Source: Ruminiclostridium sufflavum DSM 19573
GTDB lineage: Bacteria; Bacillota; Clostridia; Acetivibrionales; DSM-1351
DNA: 64,000 bases
Assembly (NCBI RefSeq): GCF_003208175.1
Contig: NZ_QKMR01000005.1
Span: 124,001 to 188,000 of the forward strand
Direction of reading: 5' to 3'
Shown here: one piece after another, positions 51,648 through 61,042 of the stretch
Numbering within the stretch: position 1 is the first letter of the stretch
Layout: each line of letters starts with the position of its first letter
Notes under the pieces: model-generated
Told to the model about the DNA's origin: nothing
What the model saw: only the letters and a program-made list of their open reading frames with translations
Databases searched by the model: none
Made by a program: the position numbers and the translations under genes

Positions 51648-53027
51648 TTAGAGTAAAGCGCTGATGTACGCTTTTGCATTACCAATAGCTTTTTGCTCAG
51701 TTTCACGTGCAGGCCCACCGGGAAGCCTTCTGCCAGAAACGCATTTTTCAAGGCTGATTTCCGAATAAACATCCTTCTCAATTTTGCCGGAAAAGCTTTT
51801 GAATTCTTCCATGCTCATGTCATCAATGGCCTTGTTGTTTTCAATGCAATACAGAACCATTTTCCCTATGATTTCGTGAGCGCTCCTGAATGGAATGCCT
51901 TTTTTAACAAGGTAATCGGCAATATCCGTGGCATTTGTAAAGCCGCCCTGTGCCGCCTTGTACATATTTGCTTTGCGAAGCTTCATAGTTGCAAGCATGT
52001 TTGAAAATACCGGCAGACACATTTTTACGGTATCAACAGCATCAAATACAGCCTCCTTGTCTTCCTGCATATCCTTGTTATATGCCAAGGGCAGGGACTT
52101 CATAACTGTAAGCATTGTCATAAGGCTTCCGTAAACACGGCCTGTCTTTCCGCGGGCAAGCTCGGCCACATCAGGATTTTTCTTCTGAGGCATAATGCTG
52201 CTGCCTGTGCTGTATGAATCATCCAGCTCAATAAATCCAAATTCATGGGATGACCAGAGAATTATCTCTTCGCTTAGTCTGCTAATATGCATCATCAGAA
52301 TTGAAAGACAGGAAAGAAGCTCAATTGTAAAATCCCTGTCGCTTACGCCGTCAAGGCTGTTCTGAGTTACATCGTTGAAGCCGAGCTCATTTGCAACCAT
52401 ATATCTGTCAAGAGGATAGGTAGTTCCGGCTAATGCTCCCGAGCCAAGGGGAAGAATATTCATCCTTGACCGGCAATCACTCAAACGTCCGATATCACGC
52501 TTGAACATCTCAAAGTAAGCCATCATGTGATGAGCGAAGGTTATAGGCTGAGCTCTTTGCAAATGTGTGTAACCGGGCAGAATGGTGTCCAGATTATCCT
52601 CTGAAATTTTGATTATGGTATTTTCAATATTAATAAGCATGTCATTTATTACATTTATTTCATCTTTCAGATACATTCTTATGTCAAGTGCAACCTGATC
52701 GTTGCGGCTTCTTCCGGTATGAAGCTTTTTCCCTGTATCTCCGATCCTTGAGATAAGAATTTTTTCGACATTCATGTGAATATCCTCAGCATCAATTTCA
52801 AATTCAACTTTTCCTGCTTCAATGTCATTTAGAATATTTTTAAGGGTGCTCTGAATCAGGGAGCTTTCCTCATCGGAAATTATCCCGCACTTGCCCAGCA
52901 TATTTGCATGAGCAATGCTTCCCAGTATATCATGCTTGTACATTCTACAGTCAAAGCTGATAGAGGAGTTAAAATCATCCACCAGCTTATCGGTGCCTTT
53001 TTCAAATCTACCGCCCCAAAGTTTCAT
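51648..53027 (-). CDS. argH: Argininosuccinate lyase
   Basis: 459 aa, the normal length. It splits argininosuccinate into arginine and fumarate, the last step of arginine synthesis. The N-terminus [20 protein letters not shown] is standard. [15 protein letters not shown] (about 110-124) and [17 protein letters not shown] (about 154-170, with the catalytic-region His) follow. The fumarase-superfamily signature is [20 protein letters not shown], with the active-site Ser on that mobile loop. GGAGGTAAC precedes the ATG. It follows argG on the same strand with 114 bases between them. Confidence 0.98.
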   Translation of the reverse strand: MKLWGGRFEKGTDKLVDDFNSSISFDCRMYKHDILGSIAHANMLGKCGIISDEESSLIQSTLKNILNDIEAGKVEFEIDAEDIHMNVEKILISRIGDTGKKLHTGRSRNDQVALDIRMYLKDEINVINDMLINIENTIIKISEDNLDTILPGYTHLQRAQPITFAHHMMAYFEMFKRDIGRLSDCRSRMNILPLGSGALAGTTYPLDRYMVANELGFNDVTQNSLDGVSDRDFTIELLSCLSILMMHISRLSEEIILWSSHEFGFIELDDSYSTGSSIMPQKKNPDVAELARGKTGRVYGSLMTMLTVMKSLPLAYNKDMQEDKEAVFDAVDTVKMCLPVFSNMLATMKLRKANMYKAAQGGFTNATDIADYLVKKGIPFRSAHEIIGKMVLYCIENNKAIDDMSMEEFKSFSGKIEKDVYSEISLEKCVSGRRLPGGPARETEQKAIGNAKAYISALL

Positions 53028-53057
53028 AGTTACCTCCGTTATTAAAATTTCAATAAA

Positions 53058-53127
53058 GGGACAACCCGTCTAGGATTGTCCCACAAAAAGCTGATCAATA
53101 GCTTGACTTTAGTCAATTACTATCTGC
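53058..53127. repeat. argG-argH spacer: hairpin plus dispersed-repeat R end
   Basis: GGGACAA (53058-53064) pairs with TTGTCCC (53076-53082). Then GCTTGACTTTAGTCAATTAC, followed by TATCTGC (53101-53127), contains an inverted R end. The hairpin is followed on the minus strand by TTTATTG, so partial termination between argG and argH is possible. Confidence 0.55.
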
Positions 53128-53141
53128 GGTGGCTGTTCCGA

Positions 53142-54356
53142 TTATTTAATATCCTTGCCCTTGAGCAGCTGAGCCCTGACCTTTATAGGAAGACCAAACA
53201 GGTTGATAAAGCCTTCTGAATCCTTCTGGTTATATACCTCATCCTTGTCAAAGGTTGCAATTTCTTCACTGTATAATGAATATTCTGATTTGGCACCCGC
53301 CGGCATGCAGTTGCCTTTATACAGCTTCATTCGTACTGTACCGGTAACTGTCTCCTGAGTTTTATCGACAAATGCCGATAAGGCTTCACGAAGAGGAGTG
53401 AACCATTGTCCAAAATATACTAATTCAGAAAATCTCTGAGCGACAAGATCCTTGTAGTGAATTGTGTCTCTGTCCAGACAAAGCAGCTCTAATTCTCTGT
53501 GAGCGGCATAAAGCACAGTTCCGCCCGGAGTTTCGTATACTCCTCTTGACTTCATGCCCACAAGCCTGTTTTCAACCATATCGGCGATACCCACACCGTT
53601 TTCGCCGGCAGCCTTGTTCAATACATCCATTAATTCAATCGGACTGTACTCAATACCATTAACTTTTTTAGGGATACCCTTTTCAAAATAAATCTCAACA
53701 TATGTCGGCGCGTCCGGAGCTTTTTCCGGTGAAACCATCAGCTTTAAAATTTTATCGTACTGGGGTTCGTTCCAGGGGTCTTCCAGATCCATGCCTTCAT
53801 GACTGAGATGCCAAAGATTTTTGTCCATACTGTAGTTGTCTTTCTTTGTAACAGGGACAGGAATATTTCTTGCAATTGCATAATCTATTTCTTCTTCTCT
53901 TGACTTAATATCCCATATTCTCCATGGAGCTATTATTTTAAGCTGCGGAGCCAGAGCTTTAACTGTCAGCTCAAATCTTACCTGATCGTTTCCTTTTCCG
54001 GTGCAGCCGTGACAAATAGCAGTACAGCCTTCTTTCAATGCTATTTCAACCATTCTTTTGGCTATTATAGGCCTTGCAAAGGAGGTACCCAAAAGATACT
54101 TTCCCTCATATACAGCGCCGGCCTTCAATGTAGGATAAATAAAGTCAGTTATAAATTCTTCCCTCAAATCCTCTATATAAAGTTTTGAAGCGCCTGTTTT
54201 AATTGCTTTTTCGTGCAATGGCTCCAGTTCATCTCCCTGTCCGACATCACCGGCCATTGCGATTACTTCGTAATCATAGTTTTCCTTCAGCCACGGAATA
54301 ATTATTGAGGTATCAAGACCACCTGAATAAGCTAATAAAACCTTTTCTTTGCTCAT
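53142..54356 (-). CDS. argG: Argininosuccinate synthase
   Basis: 404 aa from ATG 54356, where the family N-terminus [20 protein letters not shown] begins; the frame opens upstream to 54419. It joins citrulline and aspartate using ATP. The PP-loop AYSGGLDTS (about 9-17), [13 protein letters not shown] (about 115-127), and the [10 protein letters not shown]-type citrulline/aspartate region (here [21 protein letters not shown]) are all present. AAAGGATGG lies before the ATG. It is first in the argG-argH operon, with possible ArgR sites far upstream. Confidence 0.98.
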   Translation of the reverse strand: MSKEKVLLAYSGGLDTSIIIPWLKENYDYEVIAMAGDVGQGDELEPLHEKAIKTGASKLYIEDLREEFITDFIYPTLKAGAVYEGKYLLGTSFARPIIAKRMVEIALKEGCTAICHGCTGKGNDQVRFELTVKALAPQLKIIAPWRIWDIKSREEEIDYAIARNIPVPVTKKDNYSMDKNLWHLSHEGMDLEDPWNEPQYDKILKLMVSPEKAPDAPTYVEIYFEKGIPKKVNGIEYSPIELMDVLNKAAGENGVGIADMVENRLVGMKSRGVYETPGGTVLYAAHRELELLCLDRDTIHYKDLVAQRFSELVYFGQWFTPLREALSAFVDKTQETVTGTVRMKLYKGNCMPAGAKSEYSLYSEEIATFDKDEVYNQKDSEGFINLFGLPIKVRAQLLKGKDIK

Positions 54357-54538
54357 ATTTACCATCCTTTCAGCCGGGAAATCCCGACGGCAATCAATTA
54401 TTATAAATAAAAAAAACAATACTATAAATTTATGCTAAAATATATTATAAACGAATTCCTAATTTGCGGGAAGTTTTACTTCCGGAAGAATTAAGCTTGT
54501 ATTAATAATAAATTTACAATAATGATTATACAATGTTT

Positions 54539-54573
54539 TGTATAAATATTCAACATGATTTTATATTTATACA
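54539..54573. promoter_or_regulatory. Possible ARG boxes upstream of argG
   Basis: TGTATAAATATTCA (54539-54552) fits the ArgR half-box pattern TGNATWWWWATNCA fully. A second, TTTATATTTATACA (54560-54573), fits in reverse with one change. They lie about 190 bases from argG in AT-rich DNA, so chance matches are possible. Apart from these, the 362-base gap between argG and ruvC shows no clear feature. Confidence 0.35.
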
Positions 54574-54718
54574 AAAATATTTGTAAATGCAGTAATAAAA
54601 CGTCTGACGAACCAATGCAATTTATTATTTTAATGAAGGCTGATAACTCAACTTTTCCTGTTTAAAATTGAGTTGGTCTTTTAAAGGCTTGGTATATTTT
54701 AAAATATGGAGGTTACTA

Positions 54719-55219
54719 ATGATAATAATGGGAATTGACCCCGGATTTGCAATTACAGGCTATGGTGTTGTAAAATATGAGGGGAACAGATTTTCGGTTC
54801 TGGAATACGGTGCGGTTACAACAGAGGCATCAATGAAGCTTTCACAAAGACTTTTGGTACTGTATAATGAACTGGAGATTTTAATAGATAAATTTAAGCC
54901 GGATGCAATAGCAATAGAAGAATTGTTTTTTAATAAAAATATAAAAACCGCCCTTAATGTCGGACATGGCAGAGGTGTATCAGTGCTTGCCGCCGCGAAG
55001 GCAGGTGTTGAAATATATGAATATACCCCGCTGCAGGTGAAGCAGTCGGTGGTGGGATACGGCAGAGCCGAGAAGACCCAGATACAGCAGATGGTTAAGG
55101 CTATTTTGAATTTAAGCGCAATACCCAAGCCGGACGATGTTGCAGATGCCTTGGCAATTGCCATTTGTCATGGGAATTCTTACAGGATGGGAGCTATTTT
55201 GGGTAATAATAACTTTTAG
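54719..55219 (+). CDS. ruvC: Holliday junction resolvase RuvC
   Basis: 166 aa from ATG 54719 with GGAGGT upstream. The start [18 protein letters not shown] places catalytic Asp7 correctly. Other acidic residues lie in [11 protein letters not shown] (Glu near 68) and [15 protein letters not shown] (two Asp near 140). RuvC cuts Holliday junctions as a dimer. It heads the ruvC-ruvA-ruvB cluster, the order usual in clostridia. No LexA-type box was found upstream. Confidence 0.97.
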   Translation: MIIMGIDPGFAITGYGVVKYEGNRFSVLEYGAVTTEASMKLSQRLLVLYNELEILIDKFKPDAIAIEELFFNKNIKTALNVGHGRGVSVLAAAKAGVEIYEYTPLQVKQSVVGYGRAEKTQIQQMVKAILNLSAIPKPDDVADALAIAICHGNSYRMGAILGNNNF

Positions 55220-55324
55220 ATATTGTGCACATTTTAATTAAGCTTTGCAAATATGGCACAAAGGTCTTGAACAGTAAATGTTTCCATAAAATAAAAAAGT
55301 ACATAAATCAGCGGAGAGTGAAAA

Positions 55325-55930
55325 ATGTTTGCATATGTAAAGGGAACCTTGGAGTACAAGGAAAGCAGCAGTATAGTTGTAGAAGCAGGAGGAATAGGAT
55401 ACAGGATTTTTACCTCAGTATCAACAATAAACAGTGTGGGTCAAATAGGAACAAAGGTAAAAATATTCACACATTATTATGTCAGAGAAGATCTGGTTGC
55501 TTTATACGGCTTCCATACACCTGAAGAGCTTGGTATGTTTGAAATGCTTATTTCTGTATCGGGAGTGGGGCCTAAAGCTGCTGTTTCACTTGCATCAACG
55601 TTGTCACCGTCGAAATTTGCACTGGCAGTGGTTTCACAGGATATCAAATCATTGACAAAAGCTCAGGGTGTGGGTGCCAAAGTGGCTCAAAGGATTATTC
55701 TGGAGCTAAAGGACAAGATATCAAAGGAACAGCTTACAGATAATACTTTTGGGTGCACGAATTCAGACCTGCAGGGAGTAAGTGACTGTGCCATGTCTGA
55801 GGCGGTAAGCGCTCTGATGGTACTGGGATACGGCTCCTTTGAAGCTTCAAGCTCGGTCAATAGGGTGTATGCAGACGGAATGAGTGTAGAAGAGACTATA
55901 ATGAAGGCGCTTAAAGCCTTGTCAAAATAA
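55325..55930 (+). CDS. ruvA: Holliday junction branch-migration protein RuvA
   Basis: 201 aa from ATG 55325. The OB fold is at 1-62 (MFAYVKGTLEYKESSSIVVEAGGIGYRI). The two helix-hairpin-helix motifs are LISVSGVGPKAAVSLAS and LTKAQGVGAKVAQRIILELKDK. The C-terminal domain at about 152-201 (SEAVSALMVLGYGSFEASSSVNRV) contacts RuvB. It lies 105 bases after ruvC. A repeat L end and the shared hairpin leader separate it from ruvB. Confidence 0.97.
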   Translation: MFAYVKGTLEYKESSSIVVEAGGIGYRIFTSVSTINSVGQIGTKVKIFTHYYVREDLVALYGFHTPEELGMFEMLISVSGVGPKAAVSLASTLSPSKFALAVVSQDIKSLTKAQGVGAKVAQRIILELKDKISKEQLTDNTFGCTNSDLQGVSDCAMSEAVSALMVLGYGSFEASSSVNRVYADGMSVEETIMKALKALSK

Positions 55931-55961
55931 GGGCTGCTGTCATAGACGTCATGGCGGGCTT

Positions 55962-55990
55962 AACTAAAGGTAATTACGGTTCAAGCTTTG
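55962..55990 (+). repeat. Dispersed repeat, L end between ruvA and ruvB
   Basis: ACTAAAGGTAATTACGGTTC then AAGCTTTG. It matches the L end but has GGTAATTAC for GTCAATTAC. It runs straight into the shared leader of ruvB. Confidence 0.6.
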
Positions 55991-56027
55991 CCAAATTTTT
56001 GTGCCAGAGCCGGGCGTGGAGGTTAAG
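55990..56027 (+). promoter_or_regulatory. Shared hairpin/RBS leader, copy 3
   Basis: GCCAAATTTTTGTGCC, AGAGCC, GGGCGTGGAGGTTAAG, then ATG 56028. It has the same layout as at 1746-1783 and 22568-22604: a small GC hairpin directly before GTGGAGGTTA. Confidence 0.5.
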
Positions 56028-57029
56028 ATGGAAGAGGAGAGACTGGTGAATCGCGAGACTCATTCGGAGGATATTGATGAGCTGAGCTTGAGACCAAAAA
56101 AGCTTGAAGAATATGTAGGACAGTCAAAGGTTAAAAATAACCTTAATATATTTATCGAGGCAGCAAAAAAAAGAAAGGAGGCGCTGGATCATGTATTGCT
56201 CTACGGACCTCCGGGTTTGGGAAAGACCACGCTTGCAAGCATAATTTCATCTGAAATGGGCGTAAATCTCAGGATAACGTCCGGACCGGCTATTGAGAAG
56301 GCAGGTGACTTGGCTGCGATACTTACAAATCTGAGCACTCATGATGTGCTTTTTATTGATGAAATTCACCGGCTCAACAGGAGTGTGGAGGAAATATTGT
56401 ATCCGGCAATGGAGGACTATGCCTTGGATATAATTATAGGAAAGGGGCCAAGTGCGCGTTCCATAAGAATTGACCTGCCCAAGTTTACCTTGATAGGCGC
56501 CACTACAAGGGCGGGGCTCCTTACTGCTCCTCTGAGAGACAGGTTTGGTGTCATAAATAAGCTGGAGATGTATACTGCTGACGAGCTTAAGCATATTGTA
56601 AAGCGTTCGGCAGGAATACTTAATATAGAGCTTGATGATAAAGGTGCTTATGAGATTGCGAGAAGGTCAAGAGGGACACCCAGAATTGCAAACAGGCTTT
56701 TAAAAAGAGTACGTGATTTTGCACAGGTAATAGGCGGCGGTAAAATAGATTTAAAGGTTGCAAGGCATGCTCTTGATGCCCTTGAGGTGGATGAAATCGG
56801 TCTGGACGGTGTGGACAGAAACATGCTGCTGAGTATAATCACCAAATTCAGCGGCGGGCCTGTCGGACTTGATACTCTTGCAGCATCTATAGGAGAGGAT
56901 TCCGGAACAATAGAGGATGTATATGAGCCGTTTCTTATCCAGCTTGGGTATATTAACAAGACACCGAGAGGAAGAATGGCTACAAAACATGCATATGAGC
57001 ATTTCGGACTGCCCTTTGGTGATGAATAA
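56028..57029 (+). CDS. ruvB: Holliday junction DNA helicase RuvB
   Basis: 333 aa from ATG 56028 with GGAGG (56018-56022); a GTG at 56001 in the same frame lies in the leader. The AAA+ motor has Walker [10 protein letters not shown] (about 62-70), Walker B LFIDEIHR, sensor 1 GATTRAG and the arginine finger in APLRDRFG. The C-terminal winged helix has [29 protein letters not shown] and TPRGR. It drives branch migration with RuvA. Confidence 0.98.
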   Translation: MEEERLVNRETHSEDIDELSLRPKKLEEYVGQSKVKNNLNIFIEAAKKRKEALDHVLLYGPPGLGKTTLASIISSEMGVNLRITSGPAIEKAGDLAAILTNLSTHDVLFIDEIHRLNRSVEEILYPAMEDYALDIIIGKGPSARSIRIDLPKFTLIGATTRAGLLTAPLRDRFGVINKLEMYTADELKHIVKRSAGILNIELDDKGAYEIARRSRGTPRIANRLLKRVRDFAQVIGGGKIDLKVARHALDALEVDEIGLDGVDRNMLLSIITKFSGGPVGLDTLAASIGEDSGTIEDVYEPFLIQLGYINKTPRGRMATKHAYEHFGLPFGDE

Positions 57030-57095
57030 AAGGATTTCTCCTCAAGGGTGTCAGAATAATTTTAATTAAGACTTGTGGAAAAGGAGAATAAAATA

Positions 57096-57611
57096 ATGAA
57101 GCTGTTATTACACATGTGCTGCGGCCCATGCTCCACATATCCTGTACAGGAGCTTTTAAAGGAGAAGTTTGCAATAGAGGGCTATTATTACAATCCCAAT
57201 ATTCATCCCATTGAGGAGCATACCAGAAGAAAAGAAAATGTTGAAAAGCTCAGCTGCTTAACAGATATTCCTGTAGTATATGATGATGATTTCAGACAGG
57301 ATGAATGGGAAGCCATGAAGGATACAGGAGAAGCCAGATGTCACAGGTGCTACAGCTTACGGCTGGAAAAAACCGCAGGTTATGCCGCAGAAAATGGTTA
57401 TGGAGCTTTTACCACAACACTTTTGGTAAGTCCGTATCAAAAGCATGCTTTGATAAAAGAGCTTGGGATGTTTTATGCGGAAAAGTACGGTGTGGAATTT
57501 GTATACAGGGATTTCAGGCCGGGCTTCAGGCAGGGGCAGCAGATGGCGAAGGATATGGGACTTTATCGCCAGAAGTACTGCGGCTGCATTCTGTCATTAA
57601 ACAACAAATAA
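57096..57611 (+). CDS. queH: Epoxyqueuosine reductase QueH
   Basis: 171 aa from ATG 57096 (AAGGAGA upstream). It is the non-B12 (DUF208) enzyme that makes the last step of queuosine synthesis in tRNA. The metal/cluster cysteines are CCGPC (near residue 8), CHRCYSLRL (near 80) and the C-terminal YCGCILS. YNPNIHPIEEHTRRKE and DFRPGFRQGQQMAKDMGLYRQ complete the family pattern. Length is a little under the usual 180-200. No other que gene is in the window. Confidence 0.93.
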   Translation: MKLLLHMCCGPCSTYPVQELLKEKFAIEGYYYNPNIHPIEEHTRRKENVEKLSCLTDIPVVYDDDFRQDEWEAMKDTGEARCHRCYSLRLEKTAGYAAENGYGAFTTTLLVSPYQKHALIKELGMFYAEKYGVEFVYRDFRPGFRQGQQMAKDMGLYRQKYCGCILSLNNK

Positions 57612-57615
57612 AAAC

Positions 57616-57640
57616 AGGCTTGAAACGTAATTGACTTTAG
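57616..57640 (-). repeat. Dispersed repeat, L end (reverse)
   Basis: The reverse complement CTAAAGTCAATTACGTTTCA then AGCCT is nearly consensus. It faces the forward L end at 57809, 170 bases away, so the two tips point at each other. Confidence 0.7.
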
Positions 57641-57808
57641 AAGCTGTTGTTTACAAAAGTGTTACATTTTTTTTAAAACTCAGATATGTATTTTCTATTT
57701 TTCTTAATAATAGTATACTAACTTATATACATATAATGGTTGACAATTTATGTAGATTGATACCAAACAATATAAAAGGACAAGTATTGAAATGCTTCCT
57801 GTAACGGA

Positions 57809-57878
57809 CTAAAGTCAATTACGGTTCAAGCCTTCAAAACGACAGAATACCGGGATAATACTTATGCTTCAGGAGGAT
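57809..57878 (+). repeat. Dispersed repeat, L end with module ending in the amidase RBS
   Basis: CTAAAGTCAATTACGGTTCA then AGCCTTC is a near-perfect L end. It is followed by CGACAGAATACCGGGATAAT, ACTTATGCTTC and AGGAGGAT (57871-57878), which lies ten bases before ATG 57889. The second half aligns with 43046-43088. Confidence 0.7.
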
Positions 57879-57888
57879 AAAACAAAAG

Positions 57889-59445
57889 ATGAAAAAATTG
57901 CTTATACTATTTGGAATGATTTTTAGCTTTATAACAGCCTTTTCGGCAGCAGCCTTTGCGCAGCAGCCTATAAATGTGATAGTTAACGAAAAAAAAATAA
58001 ACTTTCCGGATGCGCAGCCGTTTATTGATTCAAATAACAGAACTCAGACACCTGTAAAATTTATTGCGGAAGAATTAGGTGCTGATGTATCGTGGAACGG
58101 AGAAGAAAAAAAGGCAACCTTTGTTATGGGAGATATAACCCTGGTGCTGTACATAGGAGACATAAATTATACAATAAACGGACAAGTCAGGCAAATGGAT
58201 ACTTCTGCACTTTTAAAGGACGACAGAACCTATGTACCTGCAAAATATGTGGCAGAAGCTTTCGGAGCTGAAGTGCGCTGGGAGTCATCATCTAAAACAG
58301 TGTATGTCAATATGGACAAAGGTGACAATAATGATAATACAGCAAAGGATAATGACAGCACTGGTACCGATAATCCTGCCGATGCGACAGATGCAAATAA
58401 TACAGAGGATACAGCCCAGGAACCCGAGGGAGAGAATAACGGTACAGCTTCGGGAACTCCGGCGGTCACTTTAAAGACTGTAAAAGCTTCAATGACTTAT
58501 TATAATAAATATGACAGGGTTTATTTCGCACTGAAGGGCATAAAGCTGGCCAATGTCGGCTCTACAGTGACAAATTACTTTACTGAGTCATATGATACGA
58601 AAAACAACAAATATACAATAACCTTGCCTGCAAGCTTCCCTGTATGCCTTGCCGAGGAGGTATTTAACATTAATGATTCAAGGGTAAGTACTGTTGAAAT
58701 CCGCAGGAATTTTAAAACATATGATACTCAAATAGTTATTAGCGCAAAAAAACAATTCAAATTTTTTATATCATATAATGAAAAGCTGAATCAGTCTGAA
58801 ATAAATTTATTGACACCGGCAAAGGACGGAGAACTGCTGGTGGTTATTGATGCCGGACATGGAGGTATAGACCCGGGCGCTTGTTATAGTAATACATATG
58901 AAAAGGATTTGAATCTGGCAATTGCATTAAAGCTTGAAAAGCTTCTCAAGGAAAAGAATATAAAAACCTTTATGCTCAGGCAGGATGACACCTTTGTTGC
59001 CTTGTACGACAGGCCGTATATTGCAAATGCATTAAATGCATCGCTGTTTATAAGTATTCATAACAATTCAATAGATAACGGCAAGGTCAGCGGTACAGAA
59101 ACTTTGTACTATCCAGAAAAGGACGGAGATACTTCCTTTACCGGAGAGAAGTTTGCGAAAATAATTCAGGATTCCTTAATAAATAAGCTCAAAACGGTTA
59201 ACAGAAAAACTGTTGAAAGGCCGCTGCTTGTGGTGCTGAGGTATACTAAAATGCCTGCGGCCCTGTCTGAAATAGGATTTTTGACAAGTGCTTCCGATTT
59301 GAAAAACTTAAAAAGCGAAGCTTTTCAGCAAAAAACTGCGGAAGCTCTTCGCGATGCTATAGTCAAAGGATTGGGACAGCTGCAGGCGGAAAAGAAAAGT
59401 GCTTTTGCAGAGCCTGAAAGTGAAGGAAGCACATTTATAGAATAG
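57889..59445 (+). CDS. N-acetylmuramoyl-L-alanine amidase with copper-amine-oxidase-like N-terminal domain
   Basis: 518 aa. A signal peptide (LLILFGMIFSFITAFSAAAFA) is cut before QQP. Residues about 25-142 are a copper-amine-oxidase N-terminal-like module, common in clostridial wall proteins (FIDSNNRTQTPVKFIAEELGADVSW and TYVPAKYVAEAFGAEVRWESSS). A low-complexity Asp/Asn/Thr linker (about 145-195) and an AMIN-like beta domain (about 200-310) follow. The Amidase_3 domain (about 318-505) has zinc ligands in VIDAGHGGIDPG, the Glu in YEKDLNLAIALK and the His in FISIHNNS, and a catalytic Glu in ALSEIGFLTSASD. It cuts the bond between muramic acid and the stem peptide. Confidence 0.95.
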   Translation: MKKLLILFGMIFSFITAFSAAAFAQQPINVIVNEKKINFPDAQPFIDSNNRTQTPVKFIAEELGADVSWNGEEKKATFVMGDITLVLYIGDINYTINGQVRQMDTSALLKDDRTYVPAKYVAEAFGAEVRWESSSKTVYVNMDKGDNNDNTAKDNDSTGTDNPADATDANNTEDTAQEPEGENNGTASGTPAVTLKTVKASMTYYNKYDRVYFALKGIKLANVGSTVTNYFTESYDTKNNKYTITLPASFPVCLAEEVFNINDSRVSTVEIRRNFKTYDTQIVISAKKQFKFFISYNEKLNQSEINLLTPAKDGELLVVIDAGHGGIDPGACYSNTYEKDLNLAIALKLEKLLKEKNIKTFMLRQDDTFVALYDRPYIANALNASLFISIHNNSIDNGKVSGTETLYYPEKDGDTSFTGEKFAKIIQDSLINKLKTVNRKTVERPLLVVLRYTKMPAALSEIGFLTSASDLKNLKSEAFQQKTAEALRDAIVKGLGQLQAEKKSAFAEPESEGSTFIE

Positions 59446-59564
59446 TAAGAATTAAAAAAACGGCAAGGTCAATTCAGACTAAAGTTTTGGGAAATAATAA
59501 AAAACAGATATATAGTCTATAATTATCATATGGTAATTTTTTCAAGAAATAAGGAGGACTATAT

Positions 59565-60761
59565 ATGAAAAGGTTTGTTAGTATTTTACTGGCAGTTATG
59601 ATTTTGATTTCAGGGTGTTCATTTATTGGCAAAAAACAAAGTGATTCGGATAAAATTATTCCCGATTCCGTGCAAACCGATAATGCGGGAAATTCAGCGG
59701 AAAGTGCTTTTAATATCAATAATACGGCTCAGAGCGGTTCGAGCGGTGCTTCGGCAGCTGCGACTGCTTCAAGCACAGGGAGTGACAAATTATTAACGGA
59801 TAGCAGTGGTGTGAGCGGAGGCCCCGAGGCTATTGGAATGCTGATTGACAATGGTGCCGGAAAAGGAGTTGTCAATGACCCGAAGGATAAGGACAGCATA
59901 CTGATAACACTGTATTACAGGAATAAGGAAGGCTTGCTTGTTCCGGTTACGAGAAAGGTATCAAAACAGGAAGGTGTGGCTAAGGCTGCAATAAACGGTC
60001 TTGTGGATCAGGCGGTGACCAGAGAGCAGCTGGCATATTACGGATTGTATCCTGTTTTGCCGCAGGGGACAAAGATAAAGGGTATAAGCATTAAGAACGG
60101 AAACGCTGCCATAGATTTCTCAAAAGAATTTTTGAATGCTGAAAACAAGCAGAATGAACAAATGATGGTTTCATCTGTTGTTTACACTTTAACTGGATTT
60201 AAAACAATTTCAAATGTTGAGATTAGAGTTGACGGTAAAACCTTGGACAGGCTTGTTAACGGGACAGATTTGTCAAAATCCAGAAACAGGCAGAATACTT
60301 TTATAAATTCAGAGGAAACGGAGCTTAAGGAAGGCTTCATAAAGTGTGACTTATATTATATGGCATACGGAACCAAGGATATCAATTATATGATGCCGGT
60401 ATCCACTCAGATAGAAAATTCAGAGGACAGCCAATTATTGGCTGCAATGTTTTCAGAGCTGAGCAAGAAACCAAGTGCTGCGGAATATTTTACGTCATTT
60501 CCTGAAGGAACTAAATTGCTTTCTTTTGATGAAAGCAGTAATTTGGCAACCTTGAATTTTTCATCTCAGATCAGTAATTACGGAGGGTCTGAGAAAGAAA
60601 ACAGCCTGTTGAATCAGATATATTATACAATAAGCCAGCTGAAAAATATTAAAAAAGTAAAAATATTGATAGACGGAAAAGAGGCCGCATTGCCGGAGGG
60701 GTCAGAGGTAGCATCGGCAAAAGCTCTTCCGGATACATGGAATAAAATAATTGATAAATAA
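59565..60761 (+). CDS. GerMN-domain lipoprotein
   Basis: 398 aa. The lipoprotein signal MKRFVSILLAVMILISGC has a lipobox Cys at 18. A Ser/Ala-rich linker (about 25-85) leads to two GerMN domains: about 100-225 (ILITLYYRNKEGLLVPVTRKV, TKIKGISIKNGNAAIDFSKEF, FKTISNVEIRVDGK) and about 260-390 (IKCDLYYMAYG, FPEGTKLLSFDESSNLATLNFSS, IKKVKILIDGKEA). GerM is a spore-envelope lipoprotein needed for sporulation in Bacillus. Together with the amidase upstream and rph downstream, this resembles the Bacillus racE-gerM-rph-rdgB-yfcE neighbourhood, which supports the call. Confidence 0.93.
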   Translation: MKRFVSILLAVMILISGCSFIGKKQSDSDKIIPDSVQTDNAGNSAESAFNINNTAQSGSSGASAAATASSTGSDKLLTDSSGVSGGPEAIGMLIDNGAGKGVVNDPKDKDSILITLYYRNKEGLLVPVTRKVSKQEGVAKAAINGLVDQAVTREQLAYYGLYPVLPQGTKIKGISIKNGNAAIDFSKEFLNAENKQNEQMMVSSVVYTLTGFKTISNVEIRVDGKTLDRLVNGTDLSKSRNRQNTFINSEETELKEGFIKCDLYYMAYGTKDINYMMPVSTQIENSEDSQLLAAMFSELSKKPSAAEYFTSFPEGTKLLSFDESSNLATLNFSSQISNYGGSEKENSLLNQIYYTISQLKNIKKVKILIDGKEAALPEGSEVASAKALPDTWNKIIDK

Positions 60762-60798
60762 AATTTTCTGTAATGCTATTTATGAATATAGGATAAAA

Positions 60799-60837
60799 AA
60801 ACAGCTGCCGCCGTGAAATATACGGCGGCAGCTGTTT
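60799..60837. terminator. Strong terminator after the GerMN gene
   Basis: A 16-bp perfect stem (AAACAGCTGCCGCCGT, 60799-60814; complement 60822-60837) with a seven-base loop and a short T-run. Confidence 0.85.
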
Positions 60838-61042
60838 GATATTGACAATTTTGTTCTGATATAATTTATACGGGATTATTAGCTTTGTATAATTGGGTTT
60901 GTTTAAAAACAGGTGATTTTTATAAGCTTTTGAGGTATTATAAAAGAGCCGTATTTCGGCTGAAGCCAAAAACAAATTAAATAATGATTCGATGAAAAAT
61001 TAGGCGTGGCTATAATTTATAATTTAAATTGGAGGGAATATT

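Noticed and set aside
54357-54718. LexA/SOS box upstream of ruvC
   Set aside because: No GAAC-N4-GTTC type site was found in the gap; a GAAC-like pair near 55267 has the wrong spacing.
55225-55524. 99-residue plus-strand ORF overlapping ruvA
   Set aside because: It is a frame shadow of ruvA, which has all family motifs in the other frame.
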